From: Malachius bipustulatus
Taxonomy: Eukaryota > Arthropoda > Insecta > Coleoptera > Melyridae
Length of the DNA stretch: 64,000 nucleotides
Assembly: GCA_910589415.1 (NCBI GenBank)
Contig: OU342638.1
Location: 2,418,001-2,482,000 of the forward strand
Direction of reading: 5' to 3'
Position 1 is the first letter of the stretch; the number at the start of each line of letters is the position of its first letter. Below are positions 58,832 to 64,000 of the stretch, one piece after another. The notes beneath the pieces are model-generated. The model saw nothing but the letters and a program-made list of their open reading frames with translations, searched no databases and was not told where the DNA came from. The translations under genes and the position numbers were made by a program.

Positions 58832-59082
58832 TTCAGTTTTCAAGTTATTAGGCCCGGTACCTTTTCGCTGGGCCAGCCTGTATACTTAATCAATAATTAT
58901 TATAAAAACACTATTAAAATCCAAAAATCCACCAACTAAACATCGAGAAACACTTTGCTGACTATTACGGTTAGGTACATCCTATATTAAATACGTAGGT
59001 ACTACTAATACGGGCATATAAAACATAAAAATACCATAGAACGCGCATGCACCTAAATCGCAGCAAGTGAGATTACCTCGAG

Positions 59083-59218
59083 ATTACTTCGAGATTTCCT
59101 CCAGATTTCCTTCAGATTTCCTCCAGATTTCCTCTGATTACCTGCAGATTTCTCATATTACCTCCAAATTAATTACTAAGATTTCCTCATATTTACCTCC
59201 AGATTTCCTCAGATTTGT
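59083..59218 (+). repeat. Array of GATTTCCTCCA-type short repeats
   Basis: About ten imperfect 10-12-nt units (GATTACCTCGA, GATTTCCTCCA, GATTTCCTTCA). The same unit occurs less regularly at 58030-58115. The open frame across it is a product of the repeat. Confidence 0.75.
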
Positions 59219-59269
59219 ACACCTTAATCCTCAGCGGTTTACCCCTTGCTTCTAGCTATTCAATGGGTG

Positions 59270-59655
59270 ACATTCGATATAATTGGTGGTATTTGGAGAC
59301 AAGAGTTGATTATTCGCTGCCTTAAAATTGCCCCGTTCTCTGGACGTGTGAAATACACAAGATCTTGTAGATAAAATATTGTAGTCAAAATTCGGAGGCG
59401 TTAGGTCGGGTGATCGTGCGGCCACCTTACTAGTTTGTTCCTAACCACTTTACACCCAATTCGACATTTAACCATTCAACATTAATTCTAACATTATGAG
59501 GCGTAGGTAGCCCCATCTTGCTGAAAATATACTGCAATTCGTTTAGCAAGAGGCAAGTTGGCAAGGAAATTAACAATTTCTGTAGTTAATAGTTGACTAT
59601 ATTTTTCTTGATTTAGCGTCCCATTTATGAAAAAAGGGCCAAAAAACAACAATTA
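59270..59655 (-). pseudogene. Mariner-like transposase fragment, decayed
   Basis: On the minus strand: FFINGTLNQEKYSQLLTTEI, NFLANLPLAKRIAV, YFQQDGATYA (with the second catalytic Asp of the DDE triad), then through stops KVVRNKLVRWPHDHPT, which corresponds to the usual WPPRSPDLTP block with the key Asp region altered. Several stops are present and no terminal repeats were bounded. Abuts the 3' side of the R2-like fragment at 59666. Confidence 0.65.
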
Positions 59656-59665
59656 TGAGATTTTC

Positions 59666-61731
59666 CTAACTCCAATAACGGGGAATATTTCTATTGTAAA
59701 TGCCATTATTAGGTACTAAGAGTGCATTCATCTGACCAAATAATTTTTGTAAAAAATAATCCATCTTGTTCTTGTCTGTATGCACTATTGCTTTGTGTAG
59801 TTTGTGTTCTTTTGAACGGAAATATTTCTGGAGTGAATTCAATTGTTTGGCATGTAGTGAATGTAGGTCTATCATTCCTCTCCCTCCTTCTTTTCTGTTT
59901 ATGTTGAATCTTTCCTTACATGAGTTGGGGTGCAGTATTCTATTTTTCGTTAGGGCAATTCTTGTTCGTATGTTTATGTTTTCCAGGTCTGTGGTCGACC
60001 ATTTGATGATTCCGAAGGAGTAGGTGAGAATGGGGATCGCGTAAGTGTTAATGGCTTTAAATAGATTTCCCGAGTTCAAGTGTGTTTTGAGAAGTTGGTT
60101 TAGTCTTTTTTCATATTCTGCTTGGAGCTGTGATTTTATTTCGGTGTGATTAAGTTTGAAGCTTTGTTGAAATCCTAGGTATTTATACAGGTCATTAGGG
60201 TGTAGTTGTTGCAATGTTTGATTATTGAGTACTTGATGATTTGGTTCCTGAGTTAGTTTCCCCTTTTCCAGGTGAAGTGTTTTGCATTTGTCCACTCCGA
60301 ACTCCATTTTTATGTCTGTTGATATTGTTTCTATTGTTCCGAGTAACTGTTGTAATTGTGGTCGCGTTGATGTGTAGATTTTAATGTCGTCTACATACAT
60401 TAGATGTATGTAGGTTTATGATGTAGATAACCTGTTTGTTATGTTTGAGTTGGTAGCCAAGTTTGGTGTTATTGAGAGTGTTTGATAATGGATTCAGAGA
60501 GAGGCAGAACCATAAGGCGCTCAATGCGTCTCCCTGGAAAATACCACGTCGGATATTTATCTGGTCAGTTTGTATGATTTCTGAATTTGTGGTTAGGATG
60601 ATTTTTGTTCTCCAGTTATTCATGATTGCTGTCAAGAATTGTTCGATTATGGGGTGTATTTTGTAGATCTGCAGGATTTTCGAAAGCCAGCTGTGTGGTA
60701 TCATGTCGAAAGCTTTTTTATAGTCTATGTAGGCAATGTGGATATTCCTTTTATCTTTTTCTGCCTGTTTCATTATGGTGGTGTCTATTATTAGCTGTTC
60801 CTTACAGCCTTTGCCGCCCTTGCGGCATCCCTTCTGTTCTTCGGTGAGAATGTTGTTTGTGATAAGGTGATTCTCTATTTTGTTACACATGATGGCTGTA
60901 ATGATTTTATATAAAGTGGATAGACACGTGATGGGTCTGTAGTTGGCTGGGTTTTCTGTGTGTTGGTTTTTAGGTTTTATGTATGTTGTGCCCTCTGTGA
61001 GGAAGTGTGGCATGAGATGTGGGTTTTGGATTATATTGTTTATTTGGTTGGCAAGGTTTGTATGCACTGAAGTGAACTGTTTATACCAGTAGTTGTGTAG
61101 TTTGTCTGGGCCTGGGCACTTCCAGTCTTGTGTTTTTCTGATTGTGTGCTTAGTTCTTCTTGAGTGATTTCGTAGTCTGTTTGTTGAGGTGTTTTCTGCT
61201 GTTTGCGTATTTCCTGTTTGATCCATTCTGCTTTGTCATTATGATTGGTTGGGTTTGACCATATGTTTCTCCAAAATTCTGTTATTTGTTCTTTGGATGG
61301 TGGTTTTATATTGATGTCTGTTACCTTGTTGCATACATTATTATAAAATGTTTTCTCTCTATTTTTAAAAATATTGTTTTGATTTTTCCTGTCATTTGAT
61401 CGAGTGGAACGAAAACGTTCCTAGACTAAAAGTCTAGTAGGCTGCGTAGAGTGCGAGCTTTTGTTTTAATGATTCTAGTGTTTCTATTGTAACATTTGTT
61501 TTGTTGGAGTTTGACTGACTGAAGTGTTTTATTAGTTTTTTGCTGTTGTTTCCATTAAGATATTGTGTCATTCTACCGATTTCTTTTCTGAGGAATTCTA
61601 TTTTTTTCTCCAGTCTGATTTTCCAGTTTGGCTTTTTGAATGTTTTCGGTTTATTGTTGTGGTTGTTTATTATCTTCTGTTTGTTAAGGGTTAGAATTGC
61701 GGTGGCACAGGCATATATCGTCGCTGTCAGT
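59666..61731 (-). pseudogene. R2-like non-LTR retrotransposon, reverse transcriptase portion
   Basis: Read from 61731 leftwards: KTFKKPNWKIRLEKKIEFLR, then a stretch with stops, WKCPGPDKLHNYWYKQFTSV, GTTYIKPKNQ, YRPITCLSTLYKIITAIMC, EEQKGCRKGGKGCKEQLIID, AYIDYKKAFDMIPHSWL, IRRGIFQGDALSALWFCLSL, a frameshift near 60400, and then YVDDIKIYTSTRPQLQQLL, MEFGVDKCKTLHLEKGKL, LYKYLGFQQSFKLN, NTYAIPILTYSFGIIKWST and GGRGMIDLHSLHAKQL. It stops at 59666 before the zinc knuckle and endonuclease. It keeps the RT centre that the fragments at 12155 and 13130 lack. Confidence 0.85.
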
Positions 61732-62301
61732 ACGAAGGGGCCTATCTCAATATTTGGCGAAAATGAGTTATTCCCATAAAAATACTTAAAAGAACCATAA
61801 CTATGTTGTGACGAACTGACATATCTCCATAAGAAACCGTGTGGCCATTATTCAATTTTAGCGGTGTGGCATATCTCATTTTAGACATAAAAATATTTTT
61901 GCGTACAGGCCAATGTCGAGATTGGCCTCTTCGTAGCATCTAGTTACACGGTTTCCTGGCCAATCTCAACATATGCCTTTACGTTGTAATATTCTTGCAA
62001 CATATTTAAGTTAGGCCCACATACCTAATAATATTTATACCTAATCAATCATTTTAAAATAGTTTAATTAACAGAAAGGTAGGTAAAAAGTTTTAATAAT
62101 ATAAATATTAATTTATTATGTCTATTTATGATATTAGTGTTAAAAGTGAAGTTTTATTTGTGAGTGGAAATGTTTGTGAAATGAGCGAAGCGAATTTTAC
62201 AAATTTCACGAACATGATAAAATCACTTTTAAGACGAATATCATACAATGGTTTTTGTAAAACCGCTCTATTTTGATAATAAAATTGATGAATTTAGAAT
62301 G
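61732..62301. other. 5' flank of the transposase-like gene
   Basis: ACGAAGGGGCCTATCT near 61732 recurs almost exactly, in the same orientation, near 63883. Several GGCATATCT/GGCCAATCTCAAC phrases lie between 61850 and 61975. A hairpin (ATGTTTGTGAAAT with ATTTCACGAACAT around GAGCGAAGCGA) lies near 62170-62215. Confidence 0.45.
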
Positions 62302-63623
62302 ACACTCAACTTCAAATTACTCAAATTAAACTAGAGGGAGAAAAACGCGGTGGTCGTACTCAAGCTGCCGCCGAGAAAGATAAAATTTTCAAAGAAAGTA
62401 TTGTTAAACACATTAACAGATTTCCACGTATAGAATCTCATTACTGCCGTGCAAATACTACAAGAGAATACTTAAACTCCGATTTGTCAATAACTAGAAT
62501 GTACCAAATGTATATTGATGATTTAGAACCCAATGCAAGTAAGCCATGTTTTTCACTATACAGATTGATTTTTAGAAGCATGAATATATCATTCCATATG
62601 CCAAAAAAGGATATGTGTGGCTTATGTCGAATTCAGAATGATGGCACTGAAGAAGAAAAACTAAAAATTAAAGACCCTTACGAAAAACACATTTTAGAAA
62701 AAACCGCAGTACGAAATATAAAAAAAAAATGTAAGGCTGAGGCTCAGAACAACTCAACGATTTTTAGTGGATGCTTTGATCTACAGCAAGTTATTAATCT
62801 GCCTATTTGCAGTGATGGTTCAGTGTTCTACAAAAGAAGATTAAGCGTTTTCAATTTGACGGTTTATAATCTAGCCAGTAGAGATTATTTTTGTTTTACC
62901 TGGCATGAAGGAGCAAGTGGTCGCGGTGCTTCTGAAATTGCAACTGCTGTATTTGAAGTTCTAAAAAATTGCGACCAAGAAAATAAAGTTAAATCTGCCA
63001 ACCTGTTCGATGATGGCTGCGGAGGGCAAAATAAAAACTCTATAATGGCCGCTGCTCTTTTTTACGTAGTGTTAAATAGTAAAAATTTGAAAGAGGTATC
63101 TCTTCGCTTCTTCTCTCCTAATCATGGCCAAAACGAAGGAGACTCGGCGCATAGTGCCATAGCTCATGCACGTAAGAAAGCTGGTGACTTGTTTACACCA
63201 AGCCAACTAGTGCCTGTATTTCGCCTAGCCAGGCAAAAAAAGCCTTACTTAGTTAAAATTCTAAATTTTGACGATTTTTATGATTTTAAAAAATTTAGCG
63301 AGGATTACAGATTTAAAACAATCAAAACCGACGATGACGGCATTAATTTTAAATGGACCGACATCTTTGAGTTTTTAGTAAAAAAAGATCGTCCAAATAA
63401 TTTATTTTTTAAAACGAGTCATTTAGACAATCAGTATCGATCCATAACCTTAAAACGAAAAACCGGAGGTACTATAACTCTTTCAAAGTTAAACAAAGAA
63501 CCCAAGCCAATATCTTGGCTAAAATACAACGACCTGATGGCACTATGCACGGGTATCAAACCTGTCATTAGATATCCTGAAGATGTTTTGTTTTATCGTT
63601 CTTTGCCACACACATCTGAGTAA
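62302..63623 (+). CDS. Unrecognised transposase-like protein of a multicopy insect family
   Basis: The plus-strand frame is open from about 62302 to a stop at 63623. The first in-frame ATG is at 62499, but the family-like sequence begins earlier (GEKRGGRTQAAAEKDKIF, HINRFPRIESHYCRANTTRE), so an upstream exon or a lost start is likely. Visible features: a Cys/His-poor N-terminus, CGLC near 62620, then FNLTVYNLASRDYFCFTWHE, SANLFDDGCGGQNKNS and FFSPNHGQNEGDSAHSAIAH. The Asp pair before GCGGQNKN and the NHGQNEGD/H block recall an RNase H-fold nuclease core seen in uncharacterised insect multicopy proteins (DUF7869-like, from memory). The length of about 440 residues suits a nearly complete protein. 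AATAAA lies near 63763. It may be a live mobile element or a domesticated copy. Confidence 0.6.
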
Positions 63624-64000
63624 CGTATTATTAATTAGCAGTAGAGTTGTGTTTTATTTTTTTGTTCAACCTGGATTATAGTAATTACCTGGGTGTAGAA
63701 TTTTGTTTAATTTTTTCCTGCTGTCGTTTAAGTTTGAAATAATGCATTATAATGTTGTTTCTAAATAAAAATACGTGTTTAAGAAAATCTGATTTTTTTT
63801 AAACAGAAATATAATAGTTGATTTAGTTTTAACAAAGAGGCATATCTGCTTTGTCAAACAGCCAAACATTTGTTTTTGTTATTACGAACGGGCCTATCTT
63901 CTTAATAATTTATTTACAGAAAAAGTCCAATATTTTCTTTCAAAAAAGATTATGTCCCAATGTTCTAAGTATACTTTTGTGCTATATATAAAAAAACAGG
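63624..64000. other. 3' flank of the transposase-like gene
   Basis: Holds AATAAAAATACGTG near 63763 (possible poly(A) signal), GAGGCATATCTGC near 63838 and the second ACGAACGGGCCTATCT near 63883. The remainder to the window end is AT-rich. Confidence 0.45.

Larger units (their letters stand above)
57970..59248. mobile_element. hAT-like nonautonomous element with 8-bp target duplication
   Basis: CTTCTAGC stands on both sides (57962-57969 and 59249-59256). The ends CGAGGGGTAAGCCGCTG and, mirrored, CAAGGGGTAAACCGCTG match except at two positions. An 8-bp duplication with C(A/G)AGGGG ends fits the hAT superfamily. Directly repeated GATTTCCTC-type units lie inside each end (58030-58115, 59083-59218). 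A foldback element (58339-58831) is nested in the middle. No transposase is encoded. Confidence 0.8.

Noticed and set aside
58030..59218. CRISPR-like regular short repeats
   Set aside because: Units are imperfect 10-12-mers without spacers, in a eukaryotic hAT-like element.
59067..59255. Open frame rich in ISS/DFLQ repeats
   Set aside because: Product of the GATTTCCTCCA short-repeat array.

Overview
The window is insect genomic DNA: AT-rich, with spliced host exons using GT-AG borders and a very dense load of insect-type transposable elements. There are no operons, ribosome binding sites or bacterial genes. I cannot fix the insect order from the sequence.

Host gene. Five minus-strand exon candidates can be read in one compatible frame: a putative first coding exon at the edge of a GC-rich island (52784-52792), two coiled-coil exons (23115-23284 and 22857-23056), a long Ser/Thr/Tyr/Pro/Gly-rich exon (5351-5947) and a further exon (5043-5298) ending just where an SH3 domain would be expected to begin. 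All exon phases agree. I read this as the N-terminal part of a RIM-binding protein, a presynaptic active-zone scaffold. The SH3/FN3 exons would lie off the left edge. If so, nearly all other sequence in the window sits in introns: about 16.9 kb (5948-22856), about 29.5 kb (23285-52783), and the intron running left from 5042.

Retroelements. Ty3/gypsy: an intact RT-RNase H ORF running off the left edge (1-1461, minus), and a complete element with identical 213-bp LTRs and a 5-bp target duplication (41736-46529) whose gag-protease-RT start is inverted relative to the rest of pol. Non-LTR: an I/Jockey-like copy (7380-9482); an RT with a restriction-like endonuclease signature (9484-11015); three R2-like fragments (12155-13122, 13130-15360, 59666-61731); a CR1-like element with PHD-type ORF1 (32757-36600, minus); a second CR1/Jockey-like copy (19575-21360, minus); and many pieces of one abundant family, here called J (3321, 15863, 16827, 26364, 36655, 37655, 40555 and 46530). 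A 5'-truncated Penelope-like element with a GIY-YIG domain lies at 24780-25905.

DNA elements and palindromes. Many long foldback elements begin CAGGGT or CAGTGT and are flanked by TA (3633-4800, 30499-30698, 31238-32086, 48586-49587). There is a hAT-like element with 8-bp duplications (57970-59248), a Harbinger-like element with TAA duplications (39425-40317), other terminal-inverted-repeat elements, a decayed mariner-like transposase (59270-59655), and an unrecognised transposase-like gene at the right end (62302-63623). Several are nested, so relative ages can be read.
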